A model generated the notes under the pieces. That model made no database searches and was not told the DNA's origin. It saw only the letters and a program-made list of their open reading frames with translations. 64,000 bases of DNA from Wocania_A spongiicola (lineage in GTDB: Bacteria; Bacteroidota; Bacteroidia; Flavobacteriales; Flavobacteriaceae), in assembly GCF_023502325.1 (NCBI RefSeq), contig NZ_JAMFLZ010000006.1, forward strand, positions 62,001 through 126,000. The letters are read 5' to 3'. Shown one piece after another: positions 49,748 to 59,175 of the stretch; position 1 is the stretch's first letter; each line of letters opens with the position of its first letter. The translations under genes were made by a program, and so were the position numbers.

Positions 49748-51676
49748 CTAAAACTCCCATCTAACAAAAGCTTCCATAGCCGCATAATGCGATAGACCTA
49801 GCTTGTCATATAAATCAGCAGTTTCGCTATTTCTATCTTCTGCACGTTGCCAAAACTCTCTGCTATCAGCTCCTTGAAATACAACTCCATCCTTTTGAGA
49901 TTGATGCTTAAAAATTCCTTTTCTCTTCTCTAAAACTTGGTCTGGTCCCATAGGAACTGCCATTTCTATCTCATCAATACCCCATTCTTGCCAAGCACCT
50001 CGGTACAACCAAACCCAGCAATCTTTCATGAATTTTTTTGGTTTTAGGTTTTTTACTGCTGCAAAAATAGCATCTAAACACACTTTATGTGTACCATGTG
50101 GGTCTGCTAAATCTCCTGCTGCATATATTTGATGTGGTTTTATTTTTTCAATAAGATCCATTGTTATCTTAATATCTTCTTCTCCTACTGGGTTTTTCTC
50201 AATGGTACCTGTTTCATAAAATGGTAATTCCATAAAATGTATTTGTTCTTCTGGAATTCCAACAAAATGACATGTAGCTCTAGCCTCCCCTTTTCTTATC
50301 AACCCTTTAATATATCTTACTTCTGGAGTATCTATCTCACTAGATTTCTTGTTTTTTAGAAATGTTGCTGCTCTTTTATAAATATCATCTGCTTCGGTGC
50401 TTTCTATTCCAAATTTATCATTGTAATCACAAACAAAACTTGCAAAACGCAATGCTTCATCATCCGCAACCGCAATATTTCCTGAAGTTTGGTAACCTAC
50501 ATGAACTTCATGTCCTTGCTCATGTAACCTTTTAAATGTACCTCCCATACTAATAATATCATCATCAGGATGTGGACTAAAAATAATAACTCGTTTTTTT
50601 GCAGGTTCTGCACGTTCTGGTCGTTTACTATCATCAGCATTTGGTTTTCCTCCTGGCCAACCAGTAATAGTATTTTGTAATTTATTGAATATTTTAATGT
50701 TAATATCGTAGGCAGGTCCCGAATCTGCTAATAAATCACTCATACCATTTTCGATATAATCGGCATCAGTCAACATCAAAACAGGTTTTTTTAAATGAAG
50801 TGCTAAACTTAATACTGCTTTTCTAATGAGCTTGTCTGTCCAAACAACTTTTTCAACTAACCAAGGGGTATTAATCCTAGTTAATTTTGATGCTGCAGCT
50901 TGATCTAAAACAAAAGTAGCATTGTTATGCTCTTGCAAATAAGATGCTGGTACTCGACTTGTAACTTCCTCTTCAACAGAAGCCTTAATAATATTAGATT
51001 TTCTTTCTCCCCAAGCCAAGAGTATCACTCTTTTAGCTTCCATTATTTTTTTAACCCCTAAGGTTATCGCTGTTCTAGGTGTATTATCTAATCCTGAAAA
51101 ATCACCACTAGCAGCAACTCTAGTAATATGATCTAAGGCAACTAAGCGTGTTTTAGAGTTTTGTAGTGAACCAGATTCATTAAATCCTATATGTCCATTT
51201 CCTCCAATACCAAGAACTTGTAAATCTAAACCTCCTAATGCTTTAATTTTAGACTCGTATTGGTCGCAATAAGATCTAATATCTTCTTTAGCTAATGTCC
51301 CATCTGGAATATGATAGTTTTCTGGTAAAATATCTACATGATTAAACAGTTGCTCTTGCATAAAACGAACATAACTATTTACAGAGTCTGGTTCCATTGG
51401 GTAATATTCATCTAAATTGAATGATATAACATTTTTAAAACTTAAACCTTCCTCTTTATGCAAACGCACTAATTCAGCATACAAACCTTTTGGAGAAGAA
51501 CCTGTTGCTAATCCTAAAATACAAGGTTGTTTTTGAGATTGCTTTACTTTTATAAGGTCTGCTATTTCTTTAGCAACTGCTTTTGATGCTGTAGTTGAAT
51601 TTTCGTAAACTACGGTACCAATATTTTCAAACCTTTTTTCGAAACCCGTTGCCTTGTCTATACTACTCTTTAACAT
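49748..51676 (-). CDS. nagB: Glucosamine-6-phosphate deaminase fused to a PIG-L/LmbE-type domain
   Basis: 642 residues. The N-terminal about 330 are NagB-like: LGLATGSSPKGLYAELVRLH, SFNLDEYYPM and the active-site LGIGGNGHIGFNESG (about 156-170, the Asn variant as in B. subtilis NagB). The C-terminal about 280 are a PIG-L/LmbE deacetylase-type domain (IFSPHPDDDIISMGG near 364; a second His motif DPHGTHKVCLDA near 548). NagB turns glucosamine-6-phosphate to fructose-6-phosphate and ammonia; the fused domain could supply deacetylation. It lies among hexosamine/sugar genes on the minus strand, 17 bp downstream of a Gfo/Idh/MocA gene. Confidence 0.93.
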   Translation of the reverse strand: MLKSSIDKATGFEKRFENIGTVVYENSTTASKAVAKEIADLIKVKQSQKQPCILGLATGSSPKGLYAELVRLHKEEGLSFKNVISFNLDEYYPMEPDSVNSYVRFMQEQLFNHVDILPENYHIPDGTLAKEDIRSYCDQYESKIKALGGLDLQVLGIGGNGHIGFNESGSLQNSKTRLVALDHITRVAASGDFSGLDNTPRTAITLGVKKIMEAKRVILLAWGERKSNIIKASVEEEVTSRVPASYLQEHNNATFVLDQAAASKLTRINTPWLVEKVVWTDKLIRKAVLSLALHLKKPVLMLTDADYIENGMSDLLADSGPAYDINIKIFNKLQNTITGWPGGKPNADDSKRPERAEPAKKRVIIFSPHPDDDIISMGGTFKRLHEQGHEVHVGYQTSGNIAVADDEALRFASFVCDYNDKFGIESTEADDIYKRAATFLKNKKSSEIDTPEVRYIKGLIRKGEARATCHFVGIPEEQIHFMELPFYETGTIEKNPVGEEDIKITMDLIEKIKPHQIYAAGDLADPHGTHKVCLDAIFAAVKNLKPKKFMKDCWVWLYRGAWQEWGIDEIEMAVPMGPDQVLEKRKGIFKHQSQKDGVVFQGADSREFWQRAEDRNSETADLYDKLGLSHYAAMEAFVRWEF

Positions 51677-51693
51677 TATTCTCGTTTTAAATT

Positions 51694-52671
51694 TTAATTA
51701 TCGTTTTTTAAAATATTTTCTAATACCCAAGTGGTATGTAATGCTGTTTTTCCTGTTGAAGGATGCTGAATGTTTTCTAATAAATGATTTTTCATGTTTT
51801 GGACATGAAAAAGTTGAATATTTTCAGGGTTTTTGATATGCAAACTTTCTTTATGAGTTCCGCTTTCTAATACTAGCGGAATTTCACCAAAAACTGAAAA
51901 ACTTATTTTTCCTTTTTCGCCATAAATCTGGACAGCATCTTCTCTTTTTTCAGTTCCAAAATTCCAACTCCCTGTACCTATTACTCCAGATTCATGAATC
52001 CAACTTCCAGTAATTGCATCCATAGACGAATACAAGCCTTGTTGATTTACAGCTATTCCGTTAACATCTTTAATGTTTCCTAATAATTGTATAAACAAAT
52101 CTATACCATGTGATGCTAAATCATCAAAATATCCGCCGTAAGCAATCTTAATATCTGTACGCCAATTGTAATCTCTAGATAAATCGATATCGTTTGCTGG
52201 CTTACTTAAATGCCAGTTTACATGTCTAACCTTTCCTATTCTATTATCTTCAAGCCACAATTTAACCTGTTTAAATCTAGGAAGTGATCGTCTATAGTAA
52301 GCAACATACAAAGGAATTTTCTTTTCTTCAAATGCACTATTTATTAATAAACACTCATTATAAGTAGGAGCCATTGGTTTTTCAATACAGCACACTTTAC
52401 CTGCGTTTGCAACTTTTAAAGCATAATAACCATGAGAATCTGGTGGTGTTGCTATATAAACAGCATCAATTTCAGGGTCATTAATTAAATCATCAGCATT
52501 CCCATAATATCTAGGCACATTATGTCTACGAGCATAATCTTTGGCTTTTTCAATATTGCGGCGCATTACAGCATGCAACTCAAAGCCTTCAACCTTTTGA
52601 TAAGCTGGACCACTTTTAAGTTCAGTCACTTTTCCGCAACCAATAATCCCCCACCTATATATCTTACTCAT
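51694..52671 (-). CDS. Gfo/Idh/MocA family oxidoreductase
   Basis: 325-residue NAD(P)-binding dehydrogenase. Rossmann motif GIIGCGKVTELKSGP (8-22), EKP triad at 97-99 (CIEKPMAP), and a YFDDLASHGIDLFIQLLG segment holding the usual Asp/His of the substrate region. The sugar substrate is unknown. It is upstream of nagB-PIG-L and downstream of the sugar MFS gene (61 bp), so it is likely part of that catabolic unit. Confidence 0.9.
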   Translation of the reverse strand: MSKIYRWGIIGCGKVTELKSGPAYQKVEGFELHAVMRRNIEKAKDYARRHNVPRYYGNADDLINDPEIDAVYIATPPDSHGYYALKVANAGKVCCIEKPMAPTYNECLLINSAFEEKKIPLYVAYYRRSLPRFKQVKLWLEDNRIGKVRHVNWHLSKPANDIDLSRDYNWRTDIKIAYGGYFDDLASHGIDLFIQLLGNIKDVNGIAVNQQGLYSSMDAITGSWIHESGVIGTGSWNFGTEKREDAVQIYGEKGKISFSVFGEIPLVLESGTHKESLHIKNPENIQLFHVQNMKNHLLENIQHPSTGKTALHTTWVLENILKNDN

Positions 52672-52732
52672 TATACTAACAACCCCCTATTTTAATATTT
52701 AATGAATTGACTTTTTTGATATTTTTTATTTA

Positions 52733-54049
52733 TTATTTTTTTGACCAACCTTTTATTTTATGTCCCCATAAAGCAAAGAATAATATAATTGCGTAACAAG
52801 GGATTAAAATCCAATAACTCGCAGTTGCTGCTGTAGCTGCAGCATCTGCTTCTGCAATTCCGCTAGCTATTAATTCATGTTTATTTGCATCTACTAATTT
52901 CCCATATAAAGGAGGTATGATGGCCCCACCAGCTATTGCCATAATTAATAAGGCAGATGCTGTCTTAGTAAACTTACCTAGTCCTTTAAGTGTTAATGGC
53001 CACACAGCAGGCCAAACTAAAGCATTAGCAATACCTAAAGCTGCAACAAATAGAACAGAAGTAATTCCTGTTGTAAGTAAAATACATATACTGAAAATAA
53101 TACCTAAAACAGCACTCATTTTTAAAGCTGTTTCTTGCTTTAGATATTTAGGAATTAAAAATACCCCTAGTGCATACATAAAAATCATTGCTGTTAATGT
53201 AAATGGTGTAAAATATTTAGCATATTCTGCAGGAAAACCTAAAGACAGACCATAAGCAATAATAGAATCTCCAGCAATAACCTCAGCACCAACGTATACA
53301 AACAAAGTCAATACGCCTAACCATAAATGTGGGAATTGAAAAATACTGGTTTTTGTAGTTTTACTAGCCTCTGTTGAATCTTCTTCATCAACGTCAACAT
53401 TAGGAAGAGGGGCTTTTCTAATTAAAATCCCAAAAATAAATAGTACAATTGCCATTACAATATATGGTGTAACCACACTGTCAGCCATTGTATCTAATAA
53501 TTGGCCTTTTTCTGCATCAGAAACCGTTCCTAATTTATCTTTAACATCATCTATTCCTGTTAGCAATAATGCTCCAAATATGATGTTTGCAATAATTCCA
53601 GCTAATTTATTAGAAATCCCCATAATAGCAATACGCTTTGCTCCACTTTCAATAGGTCCTAACACCGTAATATATGGATTTGCAGCTGTTTGTAAAATGG
53701 TCATTCCTAAACCTTGAATAAAAATTGCAACTAAAAATATCCAATAGGTTCGTGCCCCTGCTGCTGGAATAAACACCAAAGCTCCTAAAGCCATAATAAT
53801 TAAACCTACTGACATTCCTTTTTTGTATCCAATTTTGTTTAATAGATAAGATGCAGGTAATGCCATGACCACAAAAGAAATATAAGATGCAGATGCTACG
53901 AGATAAGATTGTGCTTCGGTTAGCTCATTTATGGTTTTCATAAATGGAATTAGGGTTCCATTTATCCAGGTTACAAAACCGAATATAGCAAACAACCCTG
54001 CTATAATAGCTATGGCTCCTGCGTTACTTCTTTTGGATACTTGTGTCAT
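52733..54049 (-). CDS. Sugar MFS transporter (FucP/GluP type)
   Basis: 438-residue proton-coupled permease with 12 helices in the FucP/glucose-galactose branch of the major facilitator superfamily: FGFVTWINGTLIPFMKTI (18-35), GLGMTILQTAANPYITVLGP and the C-terminal GGAIIPPLYGKLVD. In Bacteroidota such carriers import GlcNAc, glucose, galactose or related sugars. Position beside nagB-PIG-L and an APH-type sugar kinase favours an amino sugar; substrate not proven. Confidence 0.92.
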   Translation of the reverse strand: MTQVSKRSNAGAIAIIAGLFAIFGFVTWINGTLIPFMKTINELTEAQSYLVASASYISFVVMALPASYLLNKIGYKKGMSVGLIIMALGALVFIPAAGARTYWIFLVAIFIQGLGMTILQTAANPYITVLGPIESGAKRIAIMGISNKLAGIIANIIFGALLLTGIDDVKDKLGTVSDAEKGQLLDTMADSVVTPYIVMAIVLFIFGILIRKAPLPNVDVDEEDSTEASKTTKTSIFQFPHLWLGVLTLFVYVGAEVIAGDSIIAYGLSLGFPAEYAKYFTPFTLTAMIFMYALGVFLIPKYLKQETALKMSAVLGIIFSICILLTTGITSVLFVAALGIANALVWPAVWPLTLKGLGKFTKTASALLIMAIAGGAIIPPLYGKLVDANKHELIASGIAEADAAATAATASYWILIPCYAIILFFALWGHKIKGWSKK

Positions 54050-54177
54050 AATCTTTTGTTTTAATTATTAATTAGTTTTTACTATGTCCTATAAAAGTTA
54101 TCTCAATTTTATAAAAGCTGTACATTTATAAATTAGAATATTATTATTTATAATATAGTCTTTAATTCATTCCTTTT

Positions 54178-55248
54178 TTAATTTTCTACATCCATTTGAG
54201 CCATCATACTATCAATAAGTTTAAATTGATTTTTTGATCTGTCTAAATTGTGCTCTGGATACTTTGTTTTATAATATACATCTCCATTTAAAAAATCTGT
54301 TAAAAAGCGTATAGCCATAATAAAAATCATGGTTTTTGCTGCTAAAGGCAATGTTTTTATCTCCAAAGGAGATAATGCCGATTCTACCTTTTCTAAAAAC
54401 CCTTTTTTATAGGCTTTATAATACTCAACATTAAAGTTTACCAAATCTAAATTAGTTTCGTCCTCGGCAGCTGTATTACAAATGGTTCTTATGGCATCAC
54501 CGAAGTCGTAATGTACTACTCCAGGCATTACGGTATCAGTATCTATCATACAAAGGCCCTTATTGTTTTTGTCAAATAGGGCATTAGATATTTTTGTATC
54601 ATTATGAGTAACTCTTAATTTTATATCTCCTGATTCCTTTAAATTTTGGATAATATGCATTTCTTCTTTAAGTGCATTAACCCTGTCTATATATTCTCCT
54701 GCTTGTTCAAGCCTTTCTTTAGTAGCTACTTTTAAAGCTTCATCAAATTGCCAAAAACGAAATGACATATCGTGAAATTTCGGAATCACCTCGGTTAAAA
54801 TCGAAGCATTAAAATCGCTAGTTAAATTTAAAAATTCTCCAGCTAATTTCCCTCCTTCATATGCAACTTCCACATTATTTACAATTTCATGAGTGTTACT
54901 ATCACTAATGTAAACCATGACATTCCAATAATCACCGTCTTCATCTTTATAATAGTATTCTCCACTTTTTGCTTGAACAAAAGTAAGCACACTTCTTTTC
55001 AGTTCTTCTTCAGATAAATGTGATAATTTTTTTTGAATATGTTTACTAACACTTACTTTATTAGAAATTAAACCTGGTACATCTTTAAAAACCAGGTGGT
55101 TTATGCGTTGAAGGATATAAAATGGTTCTTCTTTTGTTTCTATTAAATAAGTGTCATTTATATGTCCTGAAGCCAATTCTTTATGCGACACATAAGTTGA
55201 AGCATGATTAAATTGGTTAAATTTATATTTTAATTGCTCCTGTGTCAT
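54178..55248 (-). CDS. APH-family sugar 1-kinase (NahK/AmgK-like)
   Basis: 356 residues from the ATG at 55248, which overlaps the preceding gene's stop as TAATG. The Brenner motif HNDTKISNALF is at about 214-224, and the metal motif IDTDTVMPGVVHYDFGDAIRT follows. This pattern resembles the N-acetylhexosamine 1-kinase NahK and, more loosely, the anomeric MurNAc/GlcNAc kinase AmgK. With the coupled nucleotidyltransferase it would make a hexosamine-1-phosphate and then a UDP-sugar. Antibiotic phosphorylation is unlikely from this context. Confidence 0.85.
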   Translation of the reverse strand: MTQEQLKYKFNQFNHASTYVSHKELASGHINDTYLIETKEEPFYILQRINHLVFKDVPGLISNKVSVSKHIQKKLSHLSEEELKRSVLTFVQAKSGEYYYKDEDGDYWNVMVYISDSNTHEIVNNVEVAYEGGKLAGEFLNLTSDFNASILTEVIPKFHDMSFRFWQFDEALKVATKERLEQAGEYIDRVNALKEEMHIIQNLKESGDIKLRVTHNDTKISNALFDKNNKGLCMIDTDTVMPGVVHYDFGDAIRTICNTAAEDETNLDLVNFNVEYYKAYKKGFLEKVESALSPLEIKTLPLAAKTMIFIMAIRFLTDFLNGDVYYKTKYPEHNLDRSKNQFKLIDSMMAQMDVEN

Positions 55249-56153
55249 TAATCCCAAAGGTTTTTTGGATAAACATTTTTAGTTTTTAATTCTCTAATTG
55301 CATTTTGAACAATTTCTTTGTCTTCTTTATATGTTACTCCAAACCATTTAGCATCTGACTTTAAGACTTCAACAGTTGCTTTTCCAGATTTCAATATGTC
55401 ATTGACAATAGAAGGAATATAAAATTCAGATTTTAAGTTTGTTTTATTAGCTTCTAAAAACTCTTCAAACAAACGATTTCCGAAGTTAAAACATTTAGGT
55501 GTAAATCCCCAAAAATTCATTGAAACAATAGTATTTTCATCTATTGGAATAAATTTTCCTTCGTCATTTTTTCGCATTAATCTACCATCAACTCTTTCGA
55601 TATGTGTCCGTTCTGTTACATCTGTTAAAAAACCATTTTCATCAACTTGACACTCCCCTCTTGATACATAACCATGCTCTGAAATAGTATTTTTCAATAA
55701 ATACGCCATGGTATTAAACTCATGAGATGCTTTATCCTTAGTTTGTAATGATTTAGCCATGACATTAAAGGCTTCTTTTCCGTAAAAGTCATCGCCATTA
55801 ATAATGGCAAAGTTTTCTTTTACTACATCTTTTGCCATTAAAAGTGCATGACCGGTTCCCCAAGGTTTTACTCTTTCTGGATTTATATATTTATCGGGAA
55901 CATTTTCTAGCTCTTGATATACATATGCAACTTCTGCTTTTCCTTTTAGTTTGCCGTCAATATTTTTTTTGAATTCGTCTTCAAAACTTTTACGAATGAT
56001 AAATACAAATTTTCCAAACCCAGCTTGCAGTGCATCGTATATTGAAAAATCAATAATAGTATCTCCTTCTGGAGTAAAAGTATCCATTTGTTTTAGGCCT
56101 CCGTATCTGCTTCCCATGCCAGCGGCTAAAATTACAAGTGTGGGTTTTTCCAT
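55248..56153 (-). CDS. Sugar-phosphate nucleotidyltransferase
   Basis: 301 residues with the nucleotidyltransferase signature LAAGMGSRYGGLKQMD (9-24), a VKPWGTGHALLMA segment, and an IINGDDFYG metal/nucleotide site. It probably makes a nucleotide sugar from a sugar-1-phosphate, and so is the natural partner of the APH-type kinase, whose start codon overlaps its stop codon (TAATG). It is longer than MurU (about 225 residues). A TAAGTTTG on the minus strand (56217-56224) may be its -7 box. Confidence 0.87.
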   Translation of the reverse strand: MEKPTLVILAAGMGSRYGGLKQMDTFTPEGDTIIDFSIYDALQAGFGKFVFIIRKSFEDEFKKNIDGKLKGKAEVAYVYQELENVPDKYINPERVKPWGTGHALLMAKDVVKENFAIINGDDFYGKEAFNVMAKSLQTKDKASHEFNTMAYLLKNTISEHGYVSRGECQVDENGFLTDVTERTHIERVDGRLMRKNDEGKFIPIDENTIVSMNFWGFTPKCFNFGNRLFEEFLEANKTNLKSEFYIPSIVNDILKSGKATVEVLKSDAKWFGVTYKEDKEIVQNAIRELKTKNVYPKNLWD

Positions 56154-56263
56154 TTTAATTTTTATAGCTATTAATTTAACTCTCTTTATTACTGTTATTT
56201 ATCAACGAAAAACAGGCAAACTTACAGATTAATTAATCAAAAAAAAAGGAATTCAACAAAAAA

Positions 56264-56309
56264 ATGTGCTCGAACACATAAATGATTTAATGTATAATAT
56301 ATATATTTG
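56264..56309 (+). promoter_or_regulatory. Operator palindrome and promoter of the LacI-type gene
   Basis: ATGTGCTCGAACACAT (56264-56279) is a 16-bp palindrome with one mismatched pair and a TCGA centre, the style of LacI-family operators. A -7 box TATATTTG (56302-56309) lies 6 bp before the ATG. The site lies between the divergent nucleotidyltransferase and regulator genes and could control both. Confidence 0.7.
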
Positions 56310-56315
56310 CCTTAC

Positions 56316-57359
56316 ATGAAGAAATATACTATAAAAGATATTGCAAAATTAGCTGGTGTTTCTAAAGGAACTGTAGATAGAGTAATCCACAAACGTGGTA
56401 AAGTTTCGCAAACGGCTTTGGATAAAGTAACTAAACTGCTAGAAGAAATAGATTACCAACCAAACCTTATTGCAAGGAGCTTAAAAAATAGTAAAAATTA
56501 CCACATTTGTGTTATTCAACCTGATCCTGAAATTGATCCTTATTGGCAACCGTGTACAAATGGTGTAGATGAAGCTATTAATGAGTATAAATCTTTTGGA
56601 ATAACAATTGACTCATATTATTTTAATCATGCGGAAACTCATTCTTTTTTAGAAGTGAATGAAGAAGTATTAAAACAGTCTCCAGATGCAGTTTTAATAA
56701 CACCAGTTTTTCATAAAGAATCTATTGAAGTTATAAAAAAATACAATGCTAAGAATGTTATTGTAAGTACTATTAATGATCCTTTAGAGCTTAATGGGAT
56801 TACAAGTTATGTGGGACAAGATTTAATACAAAGTGGTCGTATTGCAGCTAGTCTAATGGAAATGATTGCTCCAAAAAACCAAGAGATCTTAATTATTCAT
56901 TTAGATGAAGTTTTTAATAACTCAATACATATGCAGTTAAAAGAAAAAGGCTTTAAAAATTATTTAAAAAACTTGTCCAATAGTAATTATAATTTAAAAA
57001 CTTACAGTTTGCAACAATCAGATCTAGATGAAAAATTACACGATTTATTAAATAATCCTAACAATGTTTCTGGAATTTTTGTAACCACATCTAAGGTATA
57101 CAGCGTTGCAAAAATTGTTCAAGATTTTCCTGATTTAGACATTAAAATTATTGGTTATGATTTATTAGACGAGAATATAAAATATTTAAAAAATAATGCT
57201 ATCGCTTTTTTAATTAATCAAAATCCAAAACATCAGTCCTACCTTTGTATAACTCAGCTTGCAGAATACTTTCTTTTTGATAAAAAAATTCCAAAGCAAA
57301 AATTATTACCAATAGATATTGTTAATTCTGAAAATTTTGATGGGTATACAAACGATTAA
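56316..57359 (+). CDS. LacI-family transcriptional regulator
   Basis: 347 residues from ATG at 56316. The N-terminal helix-turn-helix YTIKDIAKLAGVSKGTVDRVIH (4-25) and hinge (YQPNLIARSLK) are followed by a periplasmic-binding-protein-like domain (HICVIQPDPEIDPYWQPCTN onward). It probably senses a sugar or phosphosugar and represses the divergent kinase/nucleotidyltransferase/MFS/nagB genes through the palindrome upstream. An in-frame TTG at 56307 overlaps the -7 box and is not used. Confidence 0.93.
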   Translation: MKKYTIKDIAKLAGVSKGTVDRVIHKRGKVSQTALDKVTKLLEEIDYQPNLIARSLKNSKNYHICVIQPDPEIDPYWQPCTNGVDEAINEYKSFGITIDSYYFNHAETHSFLEVNEEVLKQSPDAVLITPVFHKESIEVIKKYNAKNVIVSTINDPLELNGITSYVGQDLIQSGRIAASLMEMIAPKNQEILIIHLDEVFNNSIHMQLKEKGFKNYLKNLSNSNYNLKTYSLQQSDLDEKLHDLLNNPNNVSGIFVTTSKVYSVAKIVQDFPDLDIKIIGYDLLDENIKYLKNNAIAFLINQNPKHQSYLCITQLAEYFLFDKKIPKQKLLPIDIVNSENFDGYTND

Positions 57360-57360
57360 A

Positions 57361-57996
57361 CTACATTAATTTTAAAACACCAAAAGAAGTGGGTGTGTGA
57401 AAATTTGGCTGCTCAGTTTCTGGGTTAACCCAGGTAATCCAAGTAGGCTCATAATTTCCGTTTACTTGCTTATTGTATTTAGCGCGATAAATTCCTGTTT
57501 CAATCCTCCCATTTTTTAGTAAACTAAGCTTGGTTAATGAAGCAAAACTTATAGCCCCTTCTACAGTAAAATAATTATTCCCTTTTGAAGATTTAACATT
57601 AATATCTTTTAGTGGCCAATTCCAATTAAAATCGAATTGTTTACTTGGTCTAGCTATAAAATCCATAATTCTTGGAGTAGGATCAATTTCCAAACAATAA
57701 TATGGATTCAAATTTTTATCAGATCTAAAAAATAGTTCAACACGATCAGAATTATTAATACTATTGTCTGTATCATCAGTTAAGTCAACATAAACATCAT
57801 CATCATAAACTTTAAAACAAAAGAATAAATCTTCAGAATCGTGAAGTGCTCTAAACTCAATCTTATCTATTTCTTCTTCATCCCATGGCGAAATGAAATT
57901 AGTCAAAACCTCAGCTTGTTTCCAAGCTTTATCATCCCCTTTCCCTGTAACAATTAATCCTCTATAATCAATTTGGTTTACCTTATATGCTTTCAA
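57361..57996 (-). CDS. CBM9-like carbohydrate-binding family protein
   Basis: 211 residues with the CBM9 beta-sandwich pattern: FRALHDSEDLFFCFKVYDDD, NNSDRVELFF, YCLEIDPTPRIMDF, VEGAISFASLTKL and GIYRAKYN. No signal peptide is visible, so it seems cytoplasmic, as for other Bacteroidota proteins of the carbohydrate-binding family 9-like group. Its stop lies 1 bp from the convergent LacI stop. Ligand unknown; neighbours point to a sugar or sugar-derived substrate. Confidence 0.85.
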   Translation of the reverse strand: MKAYKVNQIDYRGLIVTGKGDDKAWKQAEVLTNFISPWDEEEIDKIEFRALHDSEDLFFCFKVYDDDVYVDLTDDTDNSINNSDRVELFFRSDKNLNPYYCLEIDPTPRIMDFIARPSKQFDFNWNWPLKDINVKSSKGNNYFTVEGAISFASLTKLSLLKNGRIETGIYRAKYNKQVNGNYEPTWITWVNPETEQPNFHTPTSFGVLKLM

Positions 57997-58060
57997 TATG
58001 CTATGAATGTTTTATAAATTATTAAATAAGTCACTTCATTTTTAATACTAAAAAGACGAC

Positions 58061-58933
58061 TTAACTACCGCTTAAATGTGTTTTAATATATTGGGTAGGA
58101 GAATAGTTTGTCGTTTTTTTAAATTGCCTATTAAAGTTTGAAATATTATTAAACCCAGATTCAAAACATATTTCTGAAATATTATATTTTTCCTCCATTA
58201 ATAATTTACAGGCATACCCTATACGAACTTCATTTAAATATTCACTAAAAGTTTTTCTATTTACTCGCTTAAAAACTCTACTAAAAGCTGTGGGGTTCAT
58301 ACAAGCAATGCTAGCAACATCATCTAAAGTTATTTTGTCTTTAAAGTTTTTAATAATGTATTCGTAAACATCAACCAAATTATTTCTTCCTGTCTTTTTA
58401 AAAGAATTCACAAAACCTATACTTGATAATAACTTATACTCTTGATGGTTTGCTAAAAAATTTAATATTTGAAAAAACTTCATGAGTTTATCAAACTTCA
58501 TTAATGTTTCTAGCTCTTTAATCCAATTAATCACCAACTTAAGATCGCCAATAAAACGGATACCGCTTTGTGCTCTTATTAATAATTTTTCAATTGAACT
58601 CATTTCTGGCAGGTTAAAAAAGGCATCTCCCGCAAAATTTTCGTTAAAATGTATACTAATAGCTTGAGCTTCAAGTTTTGAATCTTTTTCAAAATATTCT
58701 TTATCATTTAACCACATATGTGGCAAATTTTTACCTATTAAAACAATTTCTCCTTCATTAAACTTTTCTATATTATCACCAATAAATCTAGTTCCTGAGC
58801 TTTTTAGTATGACTACTAACTCTAATTCAGGGTGATAATGCCATATTTTCAATAAATTAGGATAACGATTATTTCTTATCAAAAAAGAAGTGTTACTTAA
58901 CTTAGTGCTTCTATCTAATAAATGTAATTTCAT
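58061..58933 (-). CDS. AraC-family regulator with cupin sensor
   Basis: 290 residues. The N-terminal about 150 are a cupin-like sensor (NLLKIWHYHPELELVVILKSSGTRFIGDNIEKF), and residues about 190-288 are an AraC DNA-binding domain with two helix-turn-helix units (ITLDDVASIACMNPTAFSRVFKR; NISEICFESGFNNISNFNRQFKK). It sits upstream of, and on the same strand as, the flavoenzyme-GH20-mutarotase-FucP run and is a good candidate for its regulator. The 242 bp between it and the flavoenzyme gene (58934-59175) show no further gene. Confidence 0.92.
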   Translation of the reverse strand: MKLHLLDRSTKLSNTSFLIRNNRYPNLLKIWHYHPELELVVILKSSGTRFIGDNIEKFNEGEIVLIGKNLPHMWLNDKEYFEKDSKLEAQAISIHFNENFAGDAFFNLPEMSSIEKLLIRAQSGIRFIGDLKLVINWIKELETLMKFDKLMKFFQILNFLANHQEYKLLSSIGFVNSFKKTGRNNLVDVYEYIIKNFKDKITLDDVASIACMNPTAFSRVFKRVNRKTFSEYLNEVRIGYACKLLMEEKYNISEICFESGFNNISNFNRQFKKTTNYSPTQYIKTHLSGS

Positions 58934-59175
58934 CCTAAACTATAATTAATAAATTCTGTAAAAATTTGATTTGAAATTATAAAAATATTTAGTTTTAAGC
59001 AAAAAAAGTATCAATCAAAAAACAAAAAATATAACCAACCCTTATCCTTTCAGAACTTACATGACACTAAATGAAAAAGTTAACTCAAATTAAAGAGTCA
59101 ATTATTTTCTACTAAACTTTTGAATTTTTAAATACAGAAGGCAGTTAAAAACACTACTCATTATCGAATATTACA

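Noticed and set aside
54178..55248. Aminoglycoside resistance kinase
   Set aside because: The APH fold is shared, but the coupling to a nucleotidyltransferase and the sugar-gene context fit a sugar 1-kinase.
58934..59175. Possible small gene between the AraC and flavoenzyme genes
   Set aside because: No frame of useful length with a start codon or recognisable pattern was found.
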